Below are positions 17,191-28,875 of a stretch of 64,000 bases of DNA, piece by piece (within the stretch, counting starts at the first letter, position 1; the number at the start of each line of letters is the position of its first letter). Location of the stretch: assembly GCA_040878035.1 (NCBI GenBank), contig JBBDMX010000024.1, forward strand, positions 1 to 64,000. Reading direction: 5' to 3'. Position numbers and translations under genes: made by a program. The DNA is from JBBDMX01 sp040878035 (GTDB lineage: Bacteria; Planctomycetota; Phycisphaerae; Phycisphaerales; Phycisphaeraceae). The notes below the pieces were generated by a model. It had not been told where the DNA came from. It searched no databases and saw nothing but the letters and a program-made list of their open reading frames with translations.

Positions 17191-17253
17191 CGAAGCCCCG
17201 GCTTGCCCACAAGCCCCGGCATGCCCCGTCTGCGGGGCTTGCCGGGGATCGGG
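17191..17253. repeat. PAL-4 palindromic repeat
   Basis: AAGCCCCGGCATGCCCCG and CGGGGCTTGCCGGGG form an inverted repeat, preceded by a partial unit at 17191-17208. It lies between the candidate sRNA and the YdjY gene. Confidence 0.65.
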
Positions 17254-17331
17254 CACGCTCCTCTTCGACGCGCACTTCACCCCCGGCTACCATAAGTCAC
17301 GCCATACACCTCCGGCATGAAAGGACGCACC

Positions 17332-18174
17332 ATGCATCGCTTGAGCTCCTGGATGATCGTGACGGTGGCGTTCACCTTGGCGTTGGCCCTGGCATCCATC
17401 GCGGAAGAGCAAGTGCAAACCCCGGCGGGCAAGGTTCAGGTCACTCCCGCGCCGGCCGCCACTGCCGAAAAGCAAACGCCGCGCCAGGAGCCCACCGAGG
17501 TCAAGACCGGCGAACTGCCCCACATCAAAATCGACCTCGTCAAGAAAACCATCGACATTGATGCCAAGGTCGTCCTCCGCGAAGGCGAATGGCTCGAACT
17601 GCTCGCCTGCACCGTCAATTCCAAGGAGCACGAGTCGGTCCTGGCGATTGAGGCGCTTCCCAGCCACGTGCACTTTGCCCTGCTCATGCTCGGCCTGGAG
17701 CCCGGCGCGCCTATGCGCTGGGTCAAGAAGGACAAGGACAAGTACGAAATCCGCCAGGGGTATGGCCCCAAGGTCGCCGTCACCCTCCGCTATGAAAAGG
17801 ACGGCAAGCCCGTCGAAGTCCCCGCCAACGAGTGGATCATTGACCAGAAAAAGAAAGAGAAGCTTGCCAGCAACATCTGGTTGTTCACCGGCGCCGAGTT
17901 CCAGAAGTTTGACGACAAGGAGGTCTACGCCGCGGATGTGAATGGCACCGCGATCACCATTGTCAGCTTCGGCGACGATTTACTGGCGCGGGCCACGGAC
18001 ATGACCGATCGCACCGACGACGCCACCTGGGCCGCCAACACCGAAGCGATCCCCGAGCTGGGCACGAAAGTGACGATCCGCCTGACGCCGGTGGTAAAGA
18101 AGAAAGCGGAGGAGAAAAAGGACGAACCGCAAGCCAACGGCGAACCGGAAAAGCCGGCGGCACCGGAAAAGTAG
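17332..18174 (+). CDS. Secreted YdjY-domain protein
   Basis: The product is 280 aa with a signal peptide at about 1-23 (ending LALASIA). After a Pro/Thr/Lys linker, residues about 60-250 match the YdjY domain seen in secreted planctomycete proteins: HIKIDLVKKTIDIDAKVVLREGEWLELLAC, VNSKEHESVLAIEALPSHVHFALL and GLEPGAPMRW. Its biochemical role is unknown. The C-terminus is a Lys/Glu/Pro-rich tail. ATG 17332 follows AGGA by 6 nt; the upstream ATG 17317 has no site. The TAG stop is followed at once by a short repeat (P10) and then PAL-4. Confidence 0.8.
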   Translation: MHRLSSWMIVTVAFTLALALASIAEEQVQTPAGKVQVTPAPAATAEKQTPRQEPTEVKTGELPHIKIDLVKKTIDIDAKVVLREGEWLELLACTVNSKEHESVLAIEALPSHVHFALLMLGLEPGAPMRWVKKDKDKYEIRQGYGPKVAVTLRYEKDGKPVEVPANEWIIDQKKKEKLASNIWLFTGAEFQKFDDKEVYAADVNGTAITIVSFGDDLLARATDMTDRTDDATWAANTEAIPELGTKVTIRLTPVVKKKAEEKKDEPQANGEPEKPAAPEK

Positions 18175-18176
18175 CT

Positions 18177-18203
18177 ACATAGCCGGGCCATCCTGGCCCG
18201 ATG
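18177..18203. repeat. P10 short palindrome
   Basis: AGCCGGGCCATCCTGGCCCG is an inverted repeat close to AGCCGGGCCGTCTCGGCCCC at 45654-45673. Both copies lie just after gene ends. Confidence 0.4.
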
Positions 18204-18217
18204 GTTTTCCATATGGC

Positions 18218-18350
18218 GCCAAGCCCCGGCATGCACCGTCCGCGGGGCTTGCCGGGGATCGCCCCCGGTTGTTTCAAGCCCGGTTGTTTTAAGGTTTCGC
18301 AAGCAATCCCGGCCAAGCTCGCCCCCCGGATGGACTCGCATGGCCGGGCT
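18218..18350. repeat. PAL-4 repeat with second module
   Basis: The first module (CAAGCCCCGGCATGC...GGGGCTTGCCGGGG) is followed by a second inverted repeat, ATCCCGGCCAAGCTCG...CGCATGGCCGGGCTTGG. The same two-part layout is at 52557-52658, and the second module alone lies inside the TolB-like gene at 60470-60506. It lies just upstream of queA. Confidence 0.7.
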
Positions 18351-18381
18351 TGGACTTGCATGGTTGGGTTTGGTTTCCAAA

Positions 18382-19455
<1,074 letters not shown>

Positions 19456-19460
19456 CTCCG

Positions 19461-19498
19461 CAAGCCCCCGAAGCCCCGGAAGCCCCGGAAACCCCGCA
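19461..19498. repeat. 9-nt microsatellite (GAAGCCCCG)
   Basis: Four imperfect units of CGGAAGCCC follow each other after the queA stop. The same unit, in complement, builds the N-terminal codons of acs (26413-26490) and sdhC (49227-49305). Confidence 0.55.
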
Positions 19499-19625
19499 TT
19501 GGCATGACGGGGCTTCATCGGATTACGTCACACGAACGCGAAGCTCCGCTATGCTCAAGCTCCGTGTCACGATTCGTGATCGCCTGTTTTCCTGAACAGG
19601 TGCTCTTGCCGATAGAATGCCTGCC

Positions 19626-20747
19626 ATGGATTTGGGTTCCCCATTCAAGTCGCGCGATCCTGATGAAGTGCAGATGAGTTTTGGCGATCATCTGGAGGAG
19701 CTGCGTCGTCGGCTGATCTATTGCCTGGCCGGGGTGGCGGTATCGGGGGCGGTGACGTTCTATTACGGGATGCAGATCACGGCTTGGCTGTACACGCCGC
19801 TGGCGCATGCCCAGCGCAATGCCGGCGTGCCGATCGAGACCATGACCCTCACCGCCATGTCGGGCTTCACGGTCTACATCAAGGTGAGTCTGATTGCGGC
19901 ACTGGTGGTCGCGGCGCCCTGGCTGCTCTATCAGATCTGGCAGTTCGTGGCGGTGGGCCTGTATCGCAGCGAGCGGCGGGTGGTGGTGCTGCTGGCGCCG
20001 TTCAGCGCGATCATGACGGCCTTGGGCGTGGCGTTTGCCTACTACATCCTCCTGCCGGTGATGCTGACGTTTCTGATCGGGTTTGCCACGCGCTACCCGC
20101 AGGTGGCGGCGGGCGAGGCGACGTGGCTGGATGCCTTTGCGAATTGGACGTCGACGATCGGCGTGCCTGGCGCCCCCGGCCCTGCCCCTGCCCCCGGCCC
20201 CGGACCCGGCCCCGGAGGCGGTGGAGGCGAAAGTGAAACTCTCGCGCCGAGCACGCAGGCACTCACTGAGGCGCAAACGGCGGTGGAGGTGACGAGGATT
20301 GAGGTATTGGAGGGTGATCCCGCAGCGCCGGTGGAAGGCCAGTGGTGGTTGAACCGGACTCAGCAGGATGTGCGCGTCTGGTTGGGCGGACGAGTGCTGC
20401 GCGCACCATTGAGTATTCCCGCGCAGAACCAGCCTCGGATCGAGCTGTCCGACCACATCGACTTTGTGTTGTATCTGATCCTGGCGGTGGTGATCGCGTT
20501 CCAGTTGCCGGTGGTGATGTTGATCGCGGGCTGGAGCGGGCTGGTGGATCCGCGCTGGGTGGCGGGGGTACGGAAGTATGCGTTCTTCGCCTGCGCGGTA
20601 GCGGGGGCGTTGATTTCGCCGACGGGCGATCCGTTCAACATGCTGCTGATGGCGCTGCCGTTGTATCTGTTGTTTGAGTTCGGCCTGGTGTTGATGCGGT
20701 TGGTGTATCGGCGACCGGCGCCGGAGGCGGACGCGGAGGAAGGATGA
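19626..20747 (+). CDS. tatC: Sec-independent translocase subunit TatC with large periplasmic insertion
   Basis: The 373 aa product has the TatC start MSFGDHLEELRRRL and six expected membrane segments. TatC binds twin-arginine signal peptides in the inner membrane. Family members are near 250 aa. The extra length is about 100 residues at 178-276, between segments 3 and 4, in the second periplasmic loop. This insert begins with a Gly/Pro run and goes on with a folded-looking part (VWLGGRVLRAPLSIPAQNQPRIELS). A TAGAAT box lies 7 nt before ATG 19626, favouring it over ATG 19617 and predicting a leaderless mRNA. tatA is not nearby. Confidence 0.93.
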   Translation: MDLGSPFKSRDPDEVQMSFGDHLEELRRRLIYCLAGVAVSGAVTFYYGMQITAWLYTPLAHAQRNAGVPIETMTLTAMSGFTVYIKVSLIAALVVAAPWLLYQIWQFVAVGLYRSERRVVVLLAPFSAIMTALGVAFAYYILLPVMLTFLIGFATRYPQVAAGEATWLDAFANWTSTIGVPGAPGPAPAPGPGPGPGGGGGESETLAPSTQALTEAQTAVEVTRIEVLEGDPAAPVEGQWWLNRTQQDVRVWLGGRVLRAPLSIPAQNQPRIELSDHIDFVLYLILAVVIAFQLPVVMLIAGWSGLVDPRWVAGVRKYAFFACAVAGALISPTGDPFNMLLMALPLYLLFEFGLVLMRLVYRRPAPEADAEEG

Positions 20748-20778
20748 GCGAGACGTGGAAAGTAGAACGTGAAAAATA

Positions 20779-20803
20779 GGAAGCGCCGCGGCTTGCCGCG
20801 TTA
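20779..20803. repeat. P9 core repeat
   Basis: GGAAGCGCCGCGGCTTGCCG is a short palindromic core also found at 9721-9754 and 59771-59848. It touches the truB stop codon (20801). Confidence 0.45.
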
Positions 20804-21514
20804 GATGGGTAGCAGGTCTTCCTGCGTGATAGGCTGCGTGAGGCGTTGGGCGTTGACGGCCTGATTGAGGTCGTAGGCACCGACGCGGGTTCGGCGGAGG
20901 GCCGCCAGGTGGCCGCCGGTGTGCAGCAGGCGGCCCAGGTCGCGCGCCAGGCTGCGGATGTAGGTGCCCTTGCCGCAGGTGATGCGCAGCTCGACGATGG
21001 GCCAGTTGTAGGCCAGCAATTCGATGGCGTCGATATGCACGATGCGGCTGGGGATTTCGACGCTGCGGCCGGCGCGGGCGAGCTTGTAGGCACGCTGGCC
21101 CTGGATGTGGATGGCGCTGAAGGCCGGCGGCGTCTGCTGGATGTCCCCGATGAAAACGCTCAGGGCCTGGCGCAGGTCGTCAGTCGAAGGCGGCGCGGTG
21201 ACGGGCACGGGGTTGCATTCGCCCTCGCGGTCGTCGGTGGTGGTGAAGGCCGAGAGATCGACGCTGGCGTCGTAAACTTTGGTCATGCCCATGAGTTGGG
21301 GGACGAGCTTGGTGGCGCGGCCGAGGCAGCAGATGACCACGCCGGTGGCCAGGGGGTCGAGCGTGCCGGCGTGGCCGGTCTTGGCGCCGCCGGCGGCGTG
21401 GCGGACCTTGCGCACGACGGTCATGGAGCTCCAGTGCAGCGGCTTGTCCACCACGAGCAGGCCCGACATGGGAGCAGGCGACGGGGGCAGGGATGGGTCG
21501 GCGCGCTTGGTCAT
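20801..21514 (-). CDS. truB: tRNA pseudouridine(55) synthase
   Basis: The 237 aa product has the TruB motifs GLLVVDKPLHWSSMTVV, KTGHAGTLDPLATGVVICCLGRATKL with the catalytic Asp, and a later RCGKGTYIRSLARDLG-like stretch (ITCGKGTYIRSLARDLG). It makes pseudouridine 55 in the T-loop of tRNA. The C-terminal PUA part is short, as in the smaller TruB type. The start at 21514 (MTKRADPS) is chosen over GTG 21535. It is divergent from tRNA-Ser, which lies 59 bases away. Confidence 0.95.
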   Translation of the reverse strand: MTKRADPSLPPSPAPMSGLLVVDKPLHWSSMTVVRKVRHAAGGAKTGHAGTLDPLATGVVICCLGRATKLVPQLMGMTKVYDASVDLSAFTTTDDREGECNPVPVTAPPSTDDLRQALSVFIGDIQQTPPAFSAIHIQGQRAYKLARAGRSVEIPSRIVHIDAIELLAYNWPIVELRITCGKGTYIRSLARDLGRLLHTGGHLAALRRTRVGAYDLNQAVNAQRLTQPITQEDLLPI

Positions 21515-21572
21515 CGTCGATGTATTACAATGCACGGATCGGCCGCGATGATGCTCGCGGCCTCAGCCAGTG

Positions 21573-21659
21573 GGAGCGGTGTCCGAGCGGCTGAAGGAAC
21601 ACGACTGGAAATCGTGTGTGGGGGTAACTCCACCGTGGGTTCGAATCCCACCCGCTCCG
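21573..21659 (+). tRNA. tRNA-Ser(GGA)
   Basis: An 87-base cloverleaf is clear. The acceptor stem is GGAGCGG/CCGCTCC with discriminator G, the anticodon stem is CACGA/TCGTG with loop CTGGAAA (anticodon GGA), a long variable arm typical of class II tRNA follows, and the T-arm is GTGGG TTCGAAT CCCAC. CCA is not encoded. Confidence 0.96.
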
Positions 21660-21670
21660 TTTGTCAGGCC

Positions 21671-21742
21671 ACGAGGAACGAAGAACGAGGAACGAAAGGC
21701 CCATTGCGCACTTCGTTCTTCTCGTTCTTCTTTCTTCGTTCC
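21671..21742. repeat. Composite hairpin HP-4 (GGAACGAAGAAC units)
   Basis: Units of GAGGAACGAA and GAAC on the left are matched by TTCGTTCTTC and TTCGTTCC on the right. It lies just after tRNA-Ser and before the stop of the Gfo/Idh/MocA gene. Confidence 0.7.
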
Positions 21743-21754
21743 GCGCACTTGGAT

Positions 21755-22759
21755 TCATCCGCGCCTCGGCCGCGCCGCCTGGCCGGTGCGTGCCGATTCG
21801 TAGATGGCGTCCATCAACTGGCTCTGGATGATGCCGTTGCGGGGGCTGGTGCGCGGTTGGGCGCGGCCCAGGACGGCTTCGATGAAGTTGTGATCGGGCG
21901 TGGCAAAGCCCATGTCGGCGGTGATGGGCGGATACTTGACCTTTTCGCCACCCTTCCACACGTTGATCCATGTGCCGTTCCAGCCGTCGATTTCGACGCG
22001 GCCCTTGTCGAATATGTAGCACAAGTGGCCGGCGTTCGACGGGCAATTGCCGCTGATGACGATCGACGCCAGGACGTGGTTGGCAAAGCGGATGGTGAAG
22101 CTGGAGTTGATATCGACGGCCGTACCGTGGTTATCCACGAAGGCAAAGACCTGATCGACATCCGAGGCGACGGACCAGCAGAGGCTGTTGAGCAGGTGGG
22201 CGCCCGAGTCATAGGCCTGGCCGCCGCCGGAGAGTTTGGGGTCCTGTCGCCACTTGCCGACGGTGAACTTCATCCAGTCCTGCGACAAGTAGCCGCAGAC
22301 CAGTTCCAGCTTGCCCAGCGTCTGGTCCTGGATGAGTTGCCTCAAGTACATGAATTCGGGCGTGCAGGGGCTGTTATAGCCCACCACCAGAATCTTGCCC
22401 GACTGCTTGACCTTCTCAGCGAGTTTGTAGGCCTGGCCCAGGTCGGTGACCATGGGCTTTTCCATGTACACGTGGCAGCCGGCGTCCAGCGCCTGCACGC
22501 CGTGGTCGAAATGCAGCGTGTGCGGCGAGGCGATGAACACCGCATCAGGCTTGACCTGGGCATACATCTGCGCTGGGTCGGTGAAGAACTGGGGCTGGGG
22601 CGTCAGCCCGGCATAGTGCTTCTCGCAGAAAAGGCGCACCTGATCCTGGCTCACGTCGCACAGGGCGACGATCTCGACATCGGGGTGCGTCTTGAGCCGG
22701 CCGGCATGAGCACCCATGAAACCGCCACAACCCAGGAACGCGACACGTACTTTGGACAT
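21755..22759 (-). CDS. Gfo/Idh/MocA family oxidoreductase
   Basis: The product is 334 aa. The N-terminal Rossmann fold shows VRVAFLGCGGFMGAHAGRL, and the family motif EKPMVTDLGQAYKLAE contains the conserved EKP Lys. The C-terminal half is the alpha/beta domain of the family. Members oxidise or reduce sugars, inositols or related compounds with NAD(P). The substrate cannot be read. The start has AGGAG 6 nt upstream. No transporter or sugar gene is adjacent. Composite hairpin HP-4 lies after the stop. Confidence 0.9.
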   Translation of the reverse strand: MSKVRVAFLGCGGFMGAHAGRLKTHPDVEIVALCDVSQDQVRLFCEKHYAGLTPQPQFFTDPAQMYAQVKPDAVFIASPHTLHFDHGVQALDAGCHVYMEKPMVTDLGQAYKLAEKVKQSGKILVVGYNSPCTPEFMYLRQLIQDQTLGKLELVCGYLSQDWMKFTVGKWRQDPKLSGGGQAYDSGAHLLNSLCWSVASDVDQVFAFVDNHGTAVDINSSFTIRFANHVLASIVISGNCPSNAGHLCYIFDKGRVEIDGWNGTWINVWKGGEKVKYPPITADMGFATPDHNFIEAVLGRAQPRTSPRNGIIQSQLMDAIYESARTGQAARPRRG

Positions 22760-22837
22760 CTGAATCTCCTTGGTGAACGCCGGGGAATGACGGACAGGTC
22801 ATTCGCGGCCGGGGCGGGCAATATGCTAAGGCAAGCG

Positions 22838-22990
22838 CCGCAACCGCAGCAAACGCGGTGATCACAGTAACCACAGTAACGGTGGCAATCCAGGAAACGT
22901 CCGCGTGACCAGAGGTAACCGGGATAGCGGTGCAGCAACCGGGAGCCGCGCACCCTTGGCCTTTGCGTACTGCGTTTACTTCGTGTCGCG
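22838..22990. repeat. Composite repeat with GCAGCAAACGC units
   Basis: Units such as CGCAACC, GCAGCAAAC and CACAGTAAC fill 22838-22882, and complementary TGCGTACTGCGTTTACTTCG lies near 22965-22985. The left part resembles 6914-6956. It occupies most of the space before the VWA gene. Confidence 0.5.
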
Positions 22991-23032
22991 TTTATGGCGA
23001 TTGCCGCGCTTACACCGGGCTATCATTCGGTC

Positions 23033-24232
23033 ATGCGATATGACTACGGCGAATACGACGGCCAGCCGTTCCCCACGCCCGACAGCCTGTTTCCCCAGCC
23101 CAAGGTCGTGCAGTTCATTCTCCAGTACGGCCAGAAGGCGCTGGATGCGATGGACAAGCTCGACAGCGACGAGGAACGGGAATTCCTCGAGCAGATGATC
23201 GCCGCGGGACTGCTGGAGCGCGATGCCCAGACAGGGCAGTTGCGGCTGACTCCGAAGATGGTTCGCGGCATTGAGCATCGCGCGCTGCTGGACATTTTCC
23301 AGGGGCTGCATCAGGGCACGCGCGACGGTCACACGACGCTTGACCCGGGCCAGGGCGACGAGCGGACCGACGGCGGTAAGGCCTATGAGTTTGGCGACCC
23401 GTTGTCGGAGATCGATCTGGGCGCGACCATGCGCAATGCTGCGCATCGGCACATGCAGGCGGCGCGGGAATCGGCAGGCCCGGCGCCGCCGCCGCTGCCG
23501 ATTCATCTCAACAGCGATGACTTTGAACTGCACCTGACCGAAGGCCACACCGACACGGCGCTGTGCATCCTGCTGGACATGTCCGGGTCGATGATGCGCT
23601 ATGGGCGCTTCTTCCAGGCCAAGCGCGTGGCGCTGGGCATGGCGTCGCTGGTGCGCGCGCGCTTTCCGCAGGACACGGTCGACTACGTCGGCTTCTACTC
23701 GTCGGCGTCACGCCTCGGTGAGCGCGATCTGCCGGTGGTCATGCCCAAGCCCATCAGCGTGCACGACTACTCGGTGAACCTGCGTGTGCCGCTGGAGCAG
23801 GCGGCCGACTCGCGCGTGCCGCAGCACTTCACCAACCTGCACATGGGGCTGCGGCTGGCGCGGCAGATCCTCTCCCGCCGGGGCGCCGCCAACAAGCAGA
23901 TCTTCATCATCACTGACGGCCAGCCGACAGCGCACGTCGAGCCTAATCCCGATGGCGCTCCGGGAAGCGAATTGTTGCACCTGCTCTATCCGCCCAACGA
24001 ACGCACCACCACCATCACGCTCAAGGAAGCCATGCGCTGCATGCAGCAGGGCATCCGCATCGCGACCTTCGCCCTCATCGAGGACTATTGGGGCCTGGAC
24101 TGGGTCGGCTTCGTCGATCAACTCACCCGCCTGACCCGCGGCACCGCCTACTACTGCTCCAGCGACGACCTGTCCTCGACGGTGATCGAAAGCTACCTCA
24201 ACGGCAAACGCAAGAAGAGCTATATTCATTGA
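23033..24232 (+). CDS. VWA-domain protein
   Basis: The product is 399 aa, predicted soluble. Residues about 170-385 form a von Willebrand factor A domain: CILLDMSGSMMRYGRFFQAK supplies the DxSxS metal site, and IFIITDGQPTAH the last metal Asp. The N-terminal 160 residues (QFILQYGQKALDAMDKL and after) resemble those of VWA proteins that work with a MoxR-type AAA ATPase, but no such gene is next to it. The role is probably assembly or chelation; uncertain. A TATCAT box lies 6 nt before ATG 23033, pointing to a leaderless mRNA and deciding the start over 22994. Confidence 0.85.
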   Translation: MRYDYGEYDGQPFPTPDSLFPQPKVVQFILQYGQKALDAMDKLDSDEEREFLEQMIAAGLLERDAQTGQLRLTPKMVRGIEHRALLDIFQGLHQGTRDGHTTLDPGQGDERTDGGKAYEFGDPLSEIDLGATMRNAAHRHMQAARESAGPAPPPLPIHLNSDDFELHLTEGHTDTALCILLDMSGSMMRYGRFFQAKRVALGMASLVRARFPQDTVDYVGFYSSASRLGERDLPVVMPKPISVHDYSVNLRVPLEQAADSRVPQHFTNLHMGLRLARQILSRRGAANKQIFIITDGQPTAHVEPNPDGAPGSELLHLLYPPNERTTTITLKEAMRCMQQGIRIATFALIEDYWGLDWVGFVDQLTRLTRGTAYYCSSDDLSSTVIESYLNGKRKKSYIH

Positions 24233-24234
24233 GC

Positions 24235-24452
24235 CACCAAGACACCAAGGACACGAAGAAGAAGTAACAGGGATGAACACAGATGAACACGCATAAATAA
24301 GGCAAGAAGAGGCAACAATGATGAACACGATGGACAGGATGAAATCAGAAACCTGAAATCCGAGCATCTGAAATCATGTTCATCATGTCCATCTCTGTTC
24401 CTTCCCCCTTGTCCCAATCCGTGTTCACCCGTGTTCATCCCTGTTACCTCTT
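24235..24452. repeat. Composite hairpin HP-5
   Basis: The left side has ACACCAAGG, GATGAACACA and GATGGACAGGATG units. The right side has CATCATGTCCATC, GTGTTCATC and GTTACCTCTTC. It starts 2 bases after the VWA stop codon and ends 15 bases before the MBL gene. Confidence 0.75.
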
Positions 24453-24467
24453 CAGCTCGATAGCACC

Positions 24468-25109
24468 ATGCCCTCGCTGATCAAGGTTCAAACCTTCTGC
24501 ATCGGGCCCTGGCAGACTAACTGCTACGTGGTATCGCGCGGCGAGCACTGCTGGATCGTCGATGCCGGCTATGAGCCTGAGCCGATGATCCAGCACATTC
24601 GCGATCACGAGTTGACGCCGAAGCACGTCGTGCTGACGCACGCGCATCTGGATCACATCGCCGGCCTGCACGCCATCCGCGGCGTCTGGCCCGAACTGCC
24701 CATCCTGATCCATGAAGCCGAACGCGACTTCCTGGGCGATCCCGCGCTGAACCTATCGGGCTTTCTCGACGAGGCGGTCGTCGCCCCGGCGGCGACGGAT
24801 GTGCTGCACCACGGCCAGACGCTGACGCTTGACGGCATCGAGTTCCAGATCCTGCACACGCCTGGCCACAGCCCCGGCGGCATCACGCTCCACCAGGCCC
24901 AGGCCGGCATCGCCCTGGTCGGCGATACCCTCTTTGCCGGCAGCATCGGCCGATATGACTTCCCCACCTCCGACGGCCCGCTTCTCCTGCGCAGCATCAC
25001 CGAGCAACTCATGACGCTGCCCGACAACACTCGCGTCCTGCCCGGCCACGGCCCGCAAACCACTATCGGCCAGGAACGCCTGCACAATCCGTTTCTTCAG
25101 AAGGATTGA
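24468..25109 (+). CDS. MBL-fold metallohydrolase (glyoxalase II-like)
   Basis: The 213 aa product has the metallo-beta-lactamase fold with the HxHxDH motif in LTHAHLDHIAGL, a later TPGHSPGGIT His, and LPGHGPQTTIG as the last metal His. It has two-metal hydrolase features and the short length of YcbL-like glyoxalase II proteins, which hydrolyse S-lactoylglutathione-like thioesters. A related hydrolase with another substrate cannot be excluded. It is flanked by composite hairpins on both sides; the stop codon is part of the next one. Confidence 0.88.
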   Translation: MPSLIKVQTFCIGPWQTNCYVVSRGEHCWIVDAGYEPEPMIQHIRDHELTPKHVVLTHAHLDHIAGLHAIRGVWPELPILIHEAERDFLGDPALNLSGFLDEAVVAPAATDVLHHGQTLTLDGIEFQILHTPGHSPGGITLHQAQAGIALVGDTLFAGSIGRYDFPTSDGPLLLRSITEQLMTLPDNTRVLPGHGPQTTIGQERLHNPFLQKD

Positions 25110-25287
25110 ACACGAAGGCACGAAGACACGAAGAAGAAGGCAGAGAGGATGGAACAGGGATGGGCATGATGAACAGGATGAAGGGTTGCCAGGTCCGCTT
25201 GCGGCTTAGCATCCCTCTGACCGCTATTCCATCATCATGTATATCATGTCCATCCCTGTTCCCTCTTCTTCGTGTCTTCGTGTTCAA
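25107..25287. repeat. Composite hairpin HP-6
   Basis: The left side has CACGAAGG/ACACGAAG units and GATGGGCATGATGAACAG. The right side has CATCATGTATATCATG, CATCCCTGTTCC and CTTCGTGTCTTCGTG. Both ends overlap stop codons of convergent genes (MBL and ribE). Confidence 0.8.
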
Positions 25288-25955
25288 CAATCGGGATTGC
25301 CCACAAACCCCGCGGCGCGCAGCGTGTCCAGCGTGACCGGATCGCCCTTGCCAGACTTCTGCCGCCGCAGCCAGTGCACGATGGTCTTGCTGACGATGTC
25401 CGTCTCGAGGTTCACGCGGTCGCCTTCGCCGGTCGTGCCCAGCGTCGTGATATCCAGCGTCGTGGGAATCAGCGCCACGTCAAAGTCATCCTGACCCACT
25501 GCGGCAATCGTCAGGCTCACGCCATCGATCGTCACCGACCCCTTGGGCACAATGTAGTCCATCAGCTCCGCCGGTGGTCTGACCGTCAGTCGCACCTCTT
25601 CCGCCGAGCGAATCACCTTGACGACGTGCCCCACACCGTCCACGTGCCCCTGCACAAAATGCCCGCCCATCGGCGTTGTCGGCAAGAGCGCATGCTCCAG
25701 ATTCACGCGGTCGCCTTCCTTCCGCCCACCCAGCGACGTCTTGTCCAGCGTCTCCTGGATCACATCAAACGCCAGCGTCTGGTCGGTCGCCTCCACAACG
25801 GTCAGACATACCCCGCTGACGGAAACCGAGTCGCCCGGGCCGAAGCGGTAACTGCCCGGCCGCCAGTGCGAGCGATCAATGATGAGGCGCAATCCAAACG
25901 CATGGCGCTGGGCTCGCGCGATCCGTCCCATGGTTGCCACGATGCCTGTAAACAT
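25284..25955 (-). CDS. ribE: Riboflavin synthase (alpha chain type)
   Basis: The 223 aa product starts MFTGIV, the invariant start of riboflavin synthase, and has two lumazine-binding repeats: GDSVSVSGVCLTV with GHFVQGHVDGVG, and GSVTIDGVSLTIA later. The enzyme makes riboflavin from two 6,7-dimethyl-8-ribityllumazine molecules in the cytoplasm. The gene stands alone with no other rib gene and no sign of an FMN riboswitch upstream. A TATACT box 7 nt before the ATG predicts a leaderless mRNA. The stop codon lies in composite hairpin HP-6. Confidence 0.95.
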   Translation of the reverse strand: MFTGIVATMGRIARAQRHAFGLRLIIDRSHWRPGSYRFGPGDSVSVSGVCLTVVEATDQTLAFDVIQETLDKTSLGGRKEGDRVNLEHALLPTTPMGGHFVQGHVDGVGHVVKVIRSAEEVRLTVRPPAELMDYIVPKGSVTIDGVSLTIAAVGQDDFDVALIPTTLDITTLGTTGEGDRVNLETDIVSKTIVHWLRRQKSGKGDPVTLDTLRAAGFVGNPDC

Positions 25956-26021
25956 GGTCGAAAGTATAGCGTACTGAGAGCATCAGAAAATCGGGTGTAT
26001 GACAGCCCACGCGGGAGATTG

Positions 26022-26166
26022 AAGCCCGAAAGCCGAAGCCCGAAATCCGAAAAAAAGCCCAAAATCACAAGTCCGAAGCACAAAGAACCCGGGAAATTGA
26101 TCCGCATTCGGGCTTTGGACTTTGGGCTTATTTCGGATTTCGGATTTCGGGCTTCGGATTTCCGCT
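26022..26166. repeat. Composite hairpin HP-7 (CGAAATCC units)
   Basis: Left units are GAAGCCCGAAAG, CCGAAGCCC and CGAAATCCG. Right units are CGGGCTTTGG, ATTTCGGATTTCGG and GGGCTTCGG. This module also lies inside acs at 27397-27499. Confidence 0.8.
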
Positions 26167-26200
26167 CTATAAGGCCCGCGTGGCGTGTCATGCACCCCAT

Positions 26201-26249
26201 AGAGTCAGGTATTTTCCAGACCTCTTGCTCCTATCACGGTCTGACTCTA
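26201..26249. repeat. Inverted repeat AGAGTCAG/CTGACTCT
   Basis: Perfect 8-base ends enclose about 32 bases. It lies in the leader of acs. A similar GTCTGACCCCGTTTTT stretch is in the SDR gene at 55708-55723, but the link is weak. The rest of 25956-26343 is HP-7 and otherwise shows nothing clear. Confidence 0.4.
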
Positions 26250-26343
26250 AGCTTAAAGGCGTGTCTCTGGTGGGGACGCTTGTTCACGTCGCGGTGGTTT
26301 GTGCCGCTGTCCCCGTTCGGTCAACCAGCGAAGGAGTTGCATG

Positions 26344-28551
<2,208 letters not shown>

Positions 28552-28603
28552 CCGGTCCAGGGCGGCCATGGAATTTCGGATTTCGGATTTCGGATTTGCA
28601 GAG

Positions 28604-28638
28604 GCACGCCGACGCTGAGGCTTTGCGAAGCGTCTGGT
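28604..28638. repeat. P6 repeat within a repeat-filled spacer
   Basis: The P6 copy (CACGCCGACGCTGAGG...CGAAGCGTCTGG) follows an ATTTCGG module at 28571-28598. The whole spacer 28552-28875 holds repeats: another GACGCTTCG half at 28669-28680, a CCCGCTAAACGGGG element, a CGCGCCAACGCGCG palindrome near 28733-28746 and the P8 copy. I see no gene in it. Confidence 0.65.
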
Positions 28639-28825
28639 AGAGCTTTGCGCGTTTGTGCGTTTAGGAGGGACGCTTCGCGTCACCCGCTAAACGGGGATGC
28701 TTCTACCCTTTTCGGGTTGGACCACGTTTGTGCGCGCCAACGCGCGAAAAATCGCGTTGGGCGCGGCGTAACCCTTGCTGGCGTAAGGAGGAAAACTTTT
28801 GTGTGTGCGGCGCGACTCTGATTGG

Positions 28826-28862
28826 TCAAAATGTCAATCTGTGCGCGCCTTGGACGGTTTTG
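28826..28862. repeat. P8 repeat, copy 2
   Basis: This copy matches window bases 1-38 at nearly every position (core TGTGCGCGCCTTGGACGG). It ends just before pyrD; its last bases run into the possible TACAAC -10 box of that gene. Confidence 0.7.
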
Positions 28863-28875
28863 ATACAACTTCGCC

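Noticed and set aside
20846..22861. A 671-codon plus-strand frame through truB, tRNA-Ser and the Gfo/Idh/MocA gene
   Set aside because: It runs through a tRNA gene and antisense to two conserved proteins.
24235..24452. CRISPR-like arrays in the tandem-unit regions
   Set aside because: The units are 8-10 nt with no constant spacers, and no cas genes are in the window.
25956..26343. FMN riboswitch near ribE or acs
   Set aside because: No conserved FMN-aptamer stretches were seen. ribE has a -10-like box only 7 nt before its ATG, so there is no room for a leader.
28552..28875. A short gene between acs and pyrD
   Set aside because: The space is made of several repeats, and the small frames in it have no ribosome site or recognisable product.
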